Shown here one piece after another: positions 44,067 to 51,430 of a stretch of DNA of 64,000 nt. A program made the translations under genes and the position numbers. This DNA is from Rubrivivax sp. SCN 71-131 (lineage in GTDB: Bacteria > Pseudomonadota > Gammaproteobacteria > Burkholderiales > Burkholderiaceae_C). Position 1 is the first letter of the stretch; every line of letters begins with the position of its first letter. The notes beneath the pieces were generated by a model that was not told the DNA's origin, ran no database searches, and saw only the letters and a list, made by a program, of their open reading frames with translations. The DNA is taken from NCBI GenBank assembly GCA_001724995.1, contig MEFD01000026.1, positions 1 through 64,000 of the forward strand. The letters are read 5' to 3'.

Positions 44067-45482
44067 TCACAGCGCCAGCATTTTCCCCGGATTCATGATG
44101 TTCTTCGGGTCGAGCGCGCGCTTGATCGTGCGCATCACGGCCATCGCGCCCTCGCCGTGTTCACCGACGAGGTAGGGCATCTTGTGCAGGCCCACGCCGT
44201 GTTCGCCGGTGCAGGTGCCGCCCATCTGCTGCGCGCGCTGCACCATGCGTACGTTCAGTTCCTCGACCTTCTGCGCCTCCTCGGCGTCGTTCGGGTCGAG
44301 CAGCCAGCTCAGGTGGAAGTTGCCGTCGCCGACGTGGCCGACGATCCAGTAGGGCATGCCCTGGGCCTCGGAATCGGCCATCGCCGCGTTGATGCACTCG
44401 GCCAGGCGCGAGATCGGCACGCAGACGTCGCCGGCCTGGCAGCGGCAGCCCGGGCGCGTCTGCACCGCGGCGAAGTAGGCGTGGTGGCGCGCCGTCCAGA
44501 GCTTCGTGCGTTCCTCGGGTGTCGTCGCCCACTGGAAGGCGGTGCCGCCGAAGTCCTTGGCGATCTCCTGCACCGTCTCGGCCTGCTCCTTGACACCGGC
44601 CTCGCTGCCGTGGAACTCCATCAGCAGCATCGGGCTTTCCTGCAGGTTCAGCTTGTCGTGCTTGTTGACGGCGCGCACGGCGTTGGCGTCGAGCAGCTCG
44701 CAGCGCGCGATCGGCACGCCCATCTGGATAATCTGGATCGTCGCGCGCACCGCGGCGTCGACGCTGCCGAACTGGCAGATCGCCGCGCTCACCGCCTCGG
44801 GCAGCGGGTAGAGCTTGAGCGTGATCTCGGTCATCACGCCGAGCGTCCCCTCGCTGCCGACGAAGAGGCGCGTCAGGTCGTAGCCGGCCGAGCTCTTCTT
44901 GGCGCGCGTGCCGGTGCGGATGATCTCGCCGCGGGCCGTGACGACGGTGAGCGCGAGCACGTTCTCGCGCATGGTGCCGTAGCGCACGGCGTTGGTGCCG
45001 CTGGCGCGCGTGGCGCTCATGCCGCCGATCGATGCGTTGGCGCCCGGGTCGATCGGGAAGAAAAGGCCGGTGTCGCGGATCTCGCGGTTGAGCTGCTCGC
45101 GCGTGACGCCGGGCTGCACGGTCACCGTCAGGTCCTCGGGATGCAGCGCGACGATCTTGTCCATGCGCGAGAGGTCGATCGACACCCCGCCGTGCAGCGC
45201 CAGCAGATGCCCCTCGACCGAGCTGCCGACGCCGAACGGGATCACCGGCACCTCGTGCTGGTCGGCCAGCGCAACCACCGCGGCAACGTCCTCGGTGCTC
45301 TCGCAGAAGACCACGACCTCGGGCGGCATCATCGGGTAGACTGACTCGTCGCGGCCATGCTGCTCGCGCACCGCCTGCGCCGTCGAGCAGCGCTCGCCAA
45401 AGCGCGCGCGCAGTGCCTCCAGCATGGCCGGCGGCACCGGGCGCAGCGCTTGGACGAGGGGATGGGGATGCGGTGCGTTCAT
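44067..45482 (-). CDS. FAD-linked oxidase, D-lactate dehydrogenase/GlcD type
   Basis: This 471-residue flavoprotein has a PCMH-type FAD domain: PEVVVFCESTEDVAAVVALA, VIPFGVGSSVEGHLLALHGGVSIDLSRMDKI, TVQPGVTREQLNREI and GGMSATRASGTNAVRYGTMRENVLALTVV. The C-terminal domain has VPISRLAECI, GHVGDGNFH (metal and substrate histidines) and TGEHGVGLHKMPYL, ending with DPKNIMNPGKML. It oxidises a D-2-hydroxy acid, most likely D-lactate or glycolate. It is a stand-alone gene. ATG at 45482 begins the typical short leader. Confidence 0.9.
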   Translation of the reverse strand: MNAPHPHPLVQALRPVPPAMLEALRARFGERCSTAQAVREQHGRDESVYPMMPPEVVVFCESTEDVAAVVALADQHEVPVIPFGVGSSVEGHLLALHGGVSIDLSRMDKIVALHPEDLTVTVQPGVTREQLNREIRDTGLFFPIDPGANASIGGMSATRASGTNAVRYGTMRENVLALTVVTARGEIIRTGTRAKKSSAGYDLTRLFVGSEGTLGVMTEITLKLYPLPEAVSAAICQFGSVDAAVRATIQIIQMGVPIARCELLDANAVRAVNKHDKLNLQESPMLLMEFHGSEAGVKEQAETVQEIAKDFGGTAFQWATTPEERTKLWTARHHAYFAAVQTRPGCRCQAGDVCVPISRLAECINAAMADSEAQGMPYWIVGHVGDGNFHLSWLLDPNDAEEAQKVEELNVRMVQRAQQMGGTCTGEHGVGLHKMPYLVGEHGEGAMAVMRTIKRALDPKNIMNPGKMLAL

Positions 45483-45586
45483 GGGGCCTCCGGCCACAGG
45501 TGAAGGTTCGAGACGCGCGGGATGCAGGGTCGCGATCCATTGTAGGGATGGGGTCTTCACGCTGCACGCCGCCAAGGTCCCGCTGC

Positions 45587-45592
45587 TAGCAT
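45587..45592 (+). promoter_or_regulatory. -10-like box 7 bases before the cobalamin adenosyltransferase ATG
   Basis: TAGCAT ends 7 bases before the ATG at 45600, with no Shine-Dalgarno sequence between, fitting a leaderless transcript. This favours 45600 over the ATG at 45591, which overlaps the box itself. Confidence 0.35.
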
Positions 45593-45599
45593 GCCCGGC

Positions 45600-46175
45600 A
45601 TGGGCAACCGACTCTCCCAGATCGCCACGCGCACCGGCGACGACGGCACGACGGGCCTCGGCGACGGCTCGCGCGTGCGCAAGGACGACTTGCGCATCGC
45701 CGCCATCGGCGACGTCGACGAGCTCAACTCGAGCCTGGGCGTGATCCTGTGCGAGCCGCTGCCCGACGACGTGCGGCTGCTGCTGCTCGTCATCCAGCAG
45801 GAACTCTTCAATCTCGGCGGCGAGCTCGCGGTCCCCGGCTACGCGCTGGTCAAGGAAGACGCGGTGGCGCGCCTGGACGAAGCGCTGGCGCACTACAACG
45901 CTGCTCTGCCGCGGCTGGCCGAGTTCATCCTGCCCGGCGGCACGCGCAGCGCGGCGCTGGCGCACATGAGCCGCACCATCGCGCGCCGCGCGGAACGTTC
46001 GCTGGTCGCGCTGCAAGCGCAGCAGACCGTCAACGCCAGCCTGCGCCACTACCTGAACCGGCTCTCCGACCTGATGTTCGTGCTCGCCCGCGCGCTCAAC
46101 CGCGCCAACCTCGACGGCCTGGCCGGCGACGACGTCTACTGGAAGAGCGAACGGCTGGCGCGCCAGGGCGACTGA
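45600..46175 (+). CDS. Cob(I)alamin adenosyltransferase, PduO type
   Basis: This 191-residue enzyme transfers the adenosyl group of ATP to cob(I)alamin to make coenzyme B12. It starts MGNRLSQIATRTGDDGTTGLGDGSRV, the nucleotide-binding hallmark, then has GDVDELNSSLGV, FILPGGTRSAALAHMSRTIARRAER and LNRLSDLMFVLARALNR. All ATP and substrate residues I can recognise are present. No other B12 gene and no cobalamin riboswitch lie next to it. It converges with aroG at a distance of 10 bases. A 26-base segment of the 3' part is repeated at 50132. Confidence 0.95.
   Translation: MGNRLSQIATRTGDDGTTGLGDGSRVRKDDLRIAAIGDVDELNSSLGVILCEPLPDDVRLLLLVIQQELFNLGGELAVPGYALVKEDAVARLDEALAHYNAALPRLAEFILPGGTRSAALAHMSRTIARRAERSLVALQAQQTVNASLRHYLNRLSDLMFVLARALNRANLDGLAGDDVYWKSERLARQGD
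46097..46122 (+). repeat. 26-base perfect repeat, copy 1 (in the adenosyltransferase gene)
   Basis: The bases at 46097-46122 are identical to 50132-50157. Here they encode the conserved NRANLDGL near the C-terminus of the adenosyltransferase, so this is probably the original copy. Beyond a single mismatch, five more bases also agree. Confidence 0.8.
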
Positions 46176-46185
46176 AGGCCCGCCA

Positions 46186-47325
46186 TCAGGCAGTGTGCCG
46201 GCGCCGCGCGCGCACGGCCGCGGCCAGGATCTGCAGCGCCTGCACCGAATCGTCCCAGCCGAGGCAGGCATCGGTGATGCTCTGGCCGTAGACCAGCTTG
46301 GTCGGGGCGTCCTTGCCGGGCGTGAACTTCTGCGCCCCGGCCTGCAGGTGGCTCTCGATCATGACGCCGAAAATGCTGCGGCTGCCGGCGCCGAGCTGGG
46401 CGCCGATGTCGCGCACGACCTCGACCTGGCGCTGGTGCTGCTTGCTGCTGTTGGCGTGGCTGGCGTCGATCATCAGGCGGCAGGGCAGCTTGGCCGCCTC
46501 CATCTCCTTGCAGGCGGCGGCGACGCTCTCGGCATCGTAGTTGGGCGTCTTGCCGCCGCGCAGGATGGCGTGGCAGTCCCTGTTGCCCTTGGTCTGCACG
46601 ATCGCCACCTGGCCGTTCTTGTGCACCGAGAGGAAGTGGTGCGGCTTGGCTGCGGCCTGGATGGCGTCGCAGGCGATGCGCAGGTTGCCGTCGGTGCCGT
46701 TCTTGAAGCCCACCGGCGCCGACAGGCCGGAAGCCAGTTCGCGGTGCACCTGGCTCTCGGTGGTGCGTGCGCCGATCGCGCCCCAGGTGATGAGGTCGCC
46801 GATGTACTGCGGGCTGATGACGTCGAGAAACTCGCTGCCCGCGGGCACGCCCAGGCGGTTGATGTCGACCAGCAACTGGCGCGCGATGCGCAGGCCCTCG
46901 TGGATGCGGTAGCTCTCGTCGAGGTAGGGGTCGTTGATGAGGCCCTTCCAGCCGACCGTCGTGCGCGGCTTCTCGAAGTAGACGCGCATGACGATCTCCA
47001 GATCCTCGGCATGCTGCCTGCGCTCGGCGGCCAGCCGGCGCGCGTACTCGAGTGCCGCCTCGGGGTTGTGGATCGAGCAGGGGCCGATGACGACCAGCAG
47101 CCGGTCGTCCTCGCCCTCCATGATGCGGCGCACGGCCATGCGCGACTGGCTCACCAGCGTCTCCACCGGCGTGCCGGCGATCGGGAAGAAGCGGATCAGG
47201 TGCTCGGGCGGCGGCAGCGGGGTGATGTCGCGGATGCGCTGGTCGTCGGTCTGGCTGGTCTTCTCGGACAAGGCCAGGCGGCTTTCGCCTTGCGGCGCGC
47301 TGCCGGGGGAGGCTTTGGGGCTCAT
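46186..47325 (-). CDS. aroG: DAHP synthase, class I (first step of aromatic amino-acid synthesis)
   Basis: This 379-residue enzyme joins phosphoenolpyruvate and erythrose 4-phosphate. It has VVIGPCSIHNPEAALEYARRL, MRVYFEKPRTTVGWKGLINDPYLD, GVPAGSEFLDVISPQYIGDLITWGAIGARTTESQVHRELASGLSAPVGFKNGTDG, RGGKTPNYD and MIDASHANSSKQH, all as in AroG/AroF/AroH. The N-terminal 30 residues are variable. It ends 10 bases from the convergent adenosyltransferase. A leader peptide, a terminator and a promoter upstream (47377-47547) indicate control by transcription attenuation in response to aromatic amino acids. Confidence 0.97.
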   Translation of the reverse strand: MSPKASPGSAPQGESRLALSEKTSQTDDQRIRDITPLPPPEHLIRFFPIAGTPVETLVSQSRMAVRRIMEGEDDRLLVVIGPCSIHNPEAALEYARRLAAERRQHAEDLEIVMRVYFEKPRTTVGWKGLINDPYLDESYRIHEGLRIARQLLVDINRLGVPAGSEFLDVISPQYIGDLITWGAIGARTTESQVHRELASGLSAPVGFKNGTDGNLRIACDAIQAAAKPHHFLSVHKNGQVAIVQTKGNRDCHAILRGGKTPNYDAESVAAACKEMEAAKLPCRLMIDASHANSSKQHQRQVEVVRDIGAQLGAGSRSIFGVMIESHLQAGAQKFTPGKDAPTKLVYGQSITDACLGWDDSVQALQILAAAVRARRRHTA

Positions 47326-47376
47326 CGGGATGCTTTCGAGTGGACAGTGGACGGGGAAAGGTGGCCAGCCGGCAAC

Positions 47377-47404
47377 AAAAAAACCGCCGGGTTCGCCGGC
47401 GGTT
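47377..47404 (-). terminator. Attenuator terminator in the aroG leader
   Basis: On the minus strand, AACCGCCGG and CCGGCGGTT form a 9-base stem with a 5-base loop, followed directly by seven T residues. It lies 36 bases after the leader-peptide stop and about 50 bases before the aroG ATG. A CGGCGG within the last leader-peptide codons (47455-47460) can pair with CCGCCG in the terminator arm (47397-47402), giving the alternative antiterminator fold. Confidence 0.85.
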
Positions 47405-47440
47405 CGAAGGGGGTTTGCGCTGCTTGCTTGTCGCGTGCGT

Positions 47441-47512
47441 CTAGGCCTCTCCAGCCGCCGAATGGGGCGAGATCCAAAAGTACGCAAAGAAATACGAAGC
47501 CGCGAGGCGCAT
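47441..47512 (-). CDS. Aromatic-rich leader peptide of aroG
   Basis: This 23-residue open frame starts MRLAAS and then has YFFAYFW, seven residues of which six are aromatic, before ISPHSAAGEA and a TAG stop. Codons run TAT-TTC-TTT-GCG-TAC-TTT-TGG. Such a run in front of an aromatic pathway gene matches classic leader peptides of phe and trp operons: a ribosome short of Phe, Tyr or Trp would stall here and prevent the terminator at 47377. TACATT lies 7 bases before the ATG and there is no Shine-Dalgarno sequence, so the leader mRNA may start at the ATG. Confidence 0.85.
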   Translation of the reverse strand: MRLAASYFFAYFWISPHSAAGEA

Positions 47513-47519
47513 GGCGTGA

Positions 47520-47547
47520 AATGTAGCACGTCGGCGCGCGCGCCCAA
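47520..47547 (-). promoter_or_regulatory. Promoter of the aroG leader transcript
   Basis: TTGGGC (47547-47542) and TACATT (47525-47520) are separated by 16 bases on the minus strand. Initiation 7 bases downstream of TACATT would fall on the leader-peptide ATG at 47512. Confidence 0.5.
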
Positions 47548-47657
47548 GGGCAACGATCGTGCACAGGCCCAGGCCATCCCGGTGCGCGCGCGCGGGATCG
47601 CGTTTTCCGGGCATGGGCTGAGTCAGCACGCTTTGCGCGTGGAGCCGCGACCATCGG

Positions 47658-49391
47658 TCAGCCGGCCGGGGCGCGCGGCAAGGCCGTGGCCAGCGCCTCG
47701 AAGCGGGGCGTGCCGTGCAGCGCGTCGAAGGCGGGCGTCAGGCGCAGGAACGGCCACGAGCTGGTGCGCTCCTGGGCGGCGGCCTCCAGGGCGTCCAGGG
47801 CCGTGGCGTGGCGGCTCGCTGCTGCCGCGGCGCGCGCGCGCGTCCAGGGCGCGATTCGCTGGCCGGTGCCCAGTTGAAGCAGGGCGTCGTCGTGGGCGCG
47901 CGCGGCGTCGCTGTTGCCGCAGGCGGCCTCCACCAGCGCGGCAGTTTCGAGCCACGCGGCTTCGCCCGGCCCTGAGGGCTGCGTCCGCGCGAGCTGTTCG
48001 CGCGCTGCAGCGTGCTGACCGTCGAGCGCGAGCGCCCAGGCCAGGCGTAGCTGGCTGGGACGTTGGTCGACGGCCAGTTCGAGCGTGCGGCGCAGCGCCA
48101 GCACCGCCTGGTCGGGGCGGCGTTGCAGCATCATGTGATCGCCCACGTTTATGTTGACGCCGACGTCGAAGGGATCGACCAGCAGCGCCTGCCCGATCCA
48201 TCCCCGGGCGTCGTCGAAGCGATGGCAGACGGCCGACACGCTGGCCATCTGCACCATCGCCAGGCTGTAGCTGGGCAATGCGGTCAGCGCACGGGTGAGG
48301 TCGTCCTGCGCGCCGGCGAAGTCGAGTTCGAAGAAGAAACGCAACGCGCCGCGCGTCGACAGGCCGATGCCGAGGTCAGGGTCGAGCGTCAGGGCGCGAT
48401 CGAGATGCGCCTGGCAGGGCCCGAGCATGGCCTGCACCGGTTCTGCGCCGTAGTGCATCAGCAGCATCTCGCACTCGGCGCGCGAGGCCCAGGCCGCGGC
48501 GAACGCCGGCGCCGCGGCGCTCACGCTGGACATCGCCCCGATGGCCTCGCGCAGCGCGGGCACGGTGCGTCGACTCATGAAATGGCGTCCGCGCAGGTAG
48601 GCGCGCATCGCCGCCGGCACCAGCGGCGGCGGCGGGGCGGGTGCGGGGGCGCCTTCGCGCCCGAGCCGGGCCCGGATCGCATCAGCGACCCGGGCTGCGA
48701 TCTCGTTCTGCAGCGCCAGCAGGTCCTGCAGTTCGCAGGTGTAGTCGGCGGCCCAGAGGTGGGCGTCGGTACGGGCATCGATGAGCTGGGCAACAACCTG
48801 CACGCGGTCGCCGGACTGCAGCACGGTGCCTTCCACCAGCCAGTCGGCGCCGCTGCGACCGGCCACCTCGGCGATGCTGATGGCTGCGTCCCTGAACTGC
48901 ATCGACGTGGTGCGCGAGAGGATGCGCAGGCCGCGCAGCTCGCTCAAGCGCAGGATCAGCAGCTCGGTCACGCCCTCGGCCACGACGGTGTCGGGACCGG
49001 TCGACAGCGCGCGAAACGGCAGCACCAGCAGGGCCTCGAGCTTGGGTGGCGCGTCGAGGGCGGCGGCGGTCAGCGGCTGCGGCACCAGGCACAACCGGTA
49101 GCCGCGCTTGGGTATCGTTTCCAGCACTGCCGGCGAGCGCGGGTCTTCAGCGAGCGCGCAGCGCAGTTGCCCGATGCAGCGCGTCAGCGCGTCCTGCGTC
49201 ACCCAGCCGCGGGGCCAGACGGCCTTCTCGATCTGGTCCCTGGCGCAAACGCTTGGCGCATGGCGCGCCAGCTCGAGCAGCACCTCCATCGCCTTGGGTT
49301 CGACGCGCAGCGCGCCGTCCGGGCCACGCACCCGGCCCTGCAGGGGATGAACCTCGTGATGCCCGAGCCGGAAACCCGCAGACCAGTCCAT
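47658..49391 (-). CDS. CadC-like winged-helix regulator with TPR domain
   Basis: This 577-residue protein has an OmpR/CadC-type DNA-binding domain at 1-105 (VEPKAMEVLLELARHAP, DQIEKAVWPRGWVTQDALTRCIGQLRCALAEDP, ETIPKRGYRL). Residues about 118-250 are a TolB-N-like domain (LPFRAL..DTVVAEGVTELLILRLSELRGLRILSRTTSM, VEGTVLQSGDRVQVVAQLIDARTDAHLWA). About 280-570 are TPR helices. No membrane helix is seen between the parts, unlike CadC. The signal is unknown. It is divergent from a PEP-CTERM gene with only 45 bases between the start codons, so it may regulate that gene and itself. Confidence 0.85.
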   Translation of the reverse strand: MDWSAGFRLGHHEVHPLQGRVRGPDGALRVEPKAMEVLLELARHAPSVCARDQIEKAVWPRGWVTQDALTRCIGQLRCALAEDPRSPAVLETIPKRGYRLCLVPQPLTAAALDAPPKLEALLVLPFRALSTGPDTVVAEGVTELLILRLSELRGLRILSRTTSMQFRDAAISIAEVAGRSGADWLVEGTVLQSGDRVQVVAQLIDARTDAHLWAADYTCELQDLLALQNEIAARVADAIRARLGREGAPAPAPPPPLVPAAMRAYLRGRHFMSRRTVPALREAIGAMSSVSAAAPAFAAAWASRAECEMLLMHYGAEPVQAMLGPCQAHLDRALTLDPDLGIGLSTRGALRFFFELDFAGAQDDLTRALTALPSYSLAMVQMASVSAVCHRFDDARGWIGQALLVDPFDVGVNINVGDHMMLQRRPDQAVLALRRTLELAVDQRPSQLRLAWALALDGQHAAAREQLARTQPSGPGEAAWLETAALVEAACGNSDAARAHDDALLQLGTGQRIAPWTRARAAAAASRHATALDALEAAAQERTSSWPFLRLTPAFDALHGTPRFEALATALPRAPAG

Positions 49392-49436
49392 CGGCGAATC
49401 CTCGGAAAAGCATCGGCCGCGCCCCGGCCAACGGTC

Positions 49437-50207
49437 ATGACGAGTCTCACCGTCCGCGCCGCAGCAACGGTGTTGCTGGCATGCGGCGCCGCTGTGGCGC
49501 TGGACGCCCAGGCGATACCGTTGGTGTCGTACAGCTTCGGGACGGCCGTCGCGAACCAGACGAACACGGCCGACCTGGTCGCCGCACATCTGGCGGCCAG
49601 CCCGGTGACAGGGCTGGCCTCGGTGGGCGACCCGGTATCGCACGGCTACGTCGAGCTCACGCCCGGCAGCATGGCGATGATGATCCGCAAGGGTGACGAA
49701 GGCGGCAGCGCCTTCCACCTCTCGCTCACGGCGCAACCGGGCTATACGTTCCAGGTGACCGATGCGCAGTTCCGGGTCCGGGTGCAGGACAGCGCCGGCA
49801 GCAACCGCAGCGTGCTGATGAACGCCAACGAGGAAGGCTGGGGCTCGATGCTGAGCACCGCTGGCGGCGACCTGTGGACGACCTTCACGCCGGGTGGGTT
49901 CGGCTGGAACAGCGCCCATTGGGCGGATCTGGTAGCGCACACCGACCTGACCGAGCTCGACATGTATGTCGGCCTGAAAGGCAACAGCTCCAATACCAAA
50001 ATCTTCCTTGATTGGGTCACCTTCGACGGCGACGTGTTCGCGACCGCAGATCCCGGTTCCGGCGTCCCCGAGCCGGCTTCGGGCGCTCTGGCGGCGCTGG
50101 CGCTGGCGGCCCTGGGCGTCGTGCGGGTGCGCAACCGCGCCAACCTCGACGGCCTGGACGGCGCCGCGGGGGCCAGCCGGGCGCAACCCGGCCCTGACGG
50201 TTCCTAG
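49437..50207 (+). CDS. PEP-CTERM protein with an atypical C-terminal extension
   Basis: This 256-residue protein has a signal peptide (LTVRAAATVLLACGAAVALDAQA). The middle region is beta-rich with no enzyme motif (FRVRVQDSAGSNRSVLMNANEEGWGSML, DLTELDMYVGL, IFLDWVTFDGDV). The sorting signal is VPEPASGALAALALAALGVVRVR. Such proteins normally end within a few residues of the Arg cluster, but here about 22 more follow (NRANLDGLDGAAG...), part of them encoded by a 26-base copy of the adenosyltransferase gene. The stop overlaps the convergent ilvA stop by four bases. Divergent from the CadC-like regulator. Confidence 0.82.
   Translation: MTSLTVRAAATVLLACGAAVALDAQAIPLVSYSFGTAVANQTNTADLVAAHLAASPVTGLASVGDPVSHGYVELTPGSMAMMIRKGDEGGSAFHLSLTAQPGYTFQVTDAQFRVRVQDSAGSNRSVLMNANEEGWGSMLSTAGGDLWTTFTPGGFGWNSAHWADLVAHTDLTELDMYVGLKGNSSNTKIFLDWVTFDGDVFATADPGSGVPEPASGALAALALAALGVVRVRNRANLDGLDGAAGASRAQPGPDGS
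50132..50157 (+). repeat. 26-base perfect repeat, copy 2 (in the PEP-CTERM gene tail)
   Basis: Identical to 46097-46122, same strand, same reading frame (NRANLDGL). It sits exactly at the junction where the PEP-CTERM sorting signal should end, so it is probably an acquired segment. Confidence 0.8.
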
Positions 50208-51430
50208 TAGCTCGACGCCTGCAGGCCGTGCTGCTGCAGGCGCTGCACGACCTGCGCCACGTGCGCCGGGTTGCGCGTCTGCAGCACGAGTTCGATCTCC
50301 ACCCCCTGCGCGGCCAGCGAGGAGAAGGCGCGCTGGTGGTGCACCTCGTCGATGTTGGCCCCGGCCTCGGCGACGATGGCCGAGATCTTCGCCAGCACCC
50401 CCGGCAGGTCGCGCGCGCCGACGCGAATGCGCGCCAGACGCCCGGCGCGCACCATGCCGCGCTCGATGATCGCCGCCAGCAGCAGCGGCTCGATGTTGCC
50501 GCCGCCGAGGATGAGTCCGACCTCGCGCCCGGCGAAGCGCTCGCGGTGATGCAGCAGCGCCGCCAGGCCCGCAGCGCCGGCGCCCTCGACCACCGTCTTC
50601 TCGATCTCGAGCAGCATCAACACCGCCTGCTCGAGGTCGCCCTCGTCGACGAGCAGCAGCTCGTCGACGCGCTCGGCGACGATGGCGCGCGTGATGGCGC
50701 CGGGGTGGCCGACGGCAATGCCCTCGGCGATCGTGCTCACGCCTTGCGCGTGCTGCGTGCCCTGGATCGCGTTGACCATCGCCGGGAAGCGCTCGGCCTG
50801 CACGCCGACGATGCGCAGCTCGGGGCGCAGCGCGCGCGCCGCGGTGGCGACGCCGGCGATCATGCCGCCGCCGCCGACGGCGACCACCAGCGTGTCGATC
50901 GAAGGCTGCTCCTGCAGCATTTCGAGGCCGATCGTGCCCTGGCCGGCGATCACCAGCGCGTCGTCGAAGGGATGCACGAAGGTCAGGCCCTGCTCGGCCG
51001 CGAGCCGCTGCGCGTGCGCGAAGGCCTCGTCGAAGGTCTGCCCGTGCAGCACCACCTCGGCGCCGAAGCCGCGCGTGCGCTCAACCTTCACCCCGGGCGT
51101 GAACTGCGGCATGACGATCACCGCGCGCAGGCCCAGGCGCTGCGCGTGGTGCGCCACCCCCTGCGCATGGTTGCCGGCCGAGGCCGCGATGACGCCGCGC
51201 AGCTCGATCTCGCCGGCATCGCGCGCGGCCACCAGCGCCAGCAGCTTGTTCAGCGCGCCGCGTTCCTTGAACGAGGCGGTGAACTGCAGGTTCTCGAACT
51301 TCAGAAAGAGGCGTGCGCCGACGATCTCGGAGAGCGTCTTCGACTCCACGCAGGGCGTGCGCAGCACGTGGCCGCGCAGGCGCGCCGCCGCGGCCTCGAT
51401 GTCAGCGAGGCCGACCGCCGCCAGGCTCAA
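50204..51430 (-). CDS. ilvA: Threonine ammonia-lyase with ACT domain
   Basis: This 408-residue PLP enzyme deaminates threonine to 2-oxobutanoate for isoleucine synthesis or threonine breakdown. It has the PLP-lysine motif ENLQFTASFKERGALNKL, SAGNHAQGVAHHAQRLG, the glycine loop VGGGGMIAG and ILGGGNIEPLLL. A C-terminal ACT-like domain (VGARDLPGVLAKISAIVAEAGANIDEVHHQR) makes it the roughly 400-residue class, shorter than the 514-residue E. coli IlvA. The only good start is TTG at 51430, overlapping the tldD stop (TTGA), so it depends on translation of tldD. Confidence 0.92.
   Translation of the reverse strand: MSLAAVGLADIEAAAARLRGHVLRTPCVESKTLSEIVGARLFLKFENLQFTASFKERGALNKLLALVAARDAGEIELRGVIAASAGNHAQGVAHHAQRLGLRAVIVMPQFTPGVKVERTRGFGAEVVLHGQTFDEAFAHAQRLAAEQGLTFVHPFDDALVIAGQGTIGLEMLQEQPSIDTLVVAVGGGGMIAGVATAARALRPELRIVGVQAERFPAMVNAIQGTQHAQGVSTIAEGIAVGHPGAITRAIVAERVDELLLVDEGDLEQAVLMLLEIEKTVVEGAGAAGLAALLHHRERFAGREVGLILGGGNIEPLLLAAIIERGMVRAGRLARIRVGARDLPGVLAKISAIVAEAGANIDEVHHQRAFSSLAAQGVEIELVLQTRNPAHVAQVVQRLQQHGLQASSY

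Noticed and set aside
45483..45590. Possible cobalamin riboswitch before the adenosyltransferase
   Set aside because: GCCAC is present but the conserved B12-box and enough upstream sequence are lacking; the gap is only 108 bases. A leaderless promoter explains the region better.
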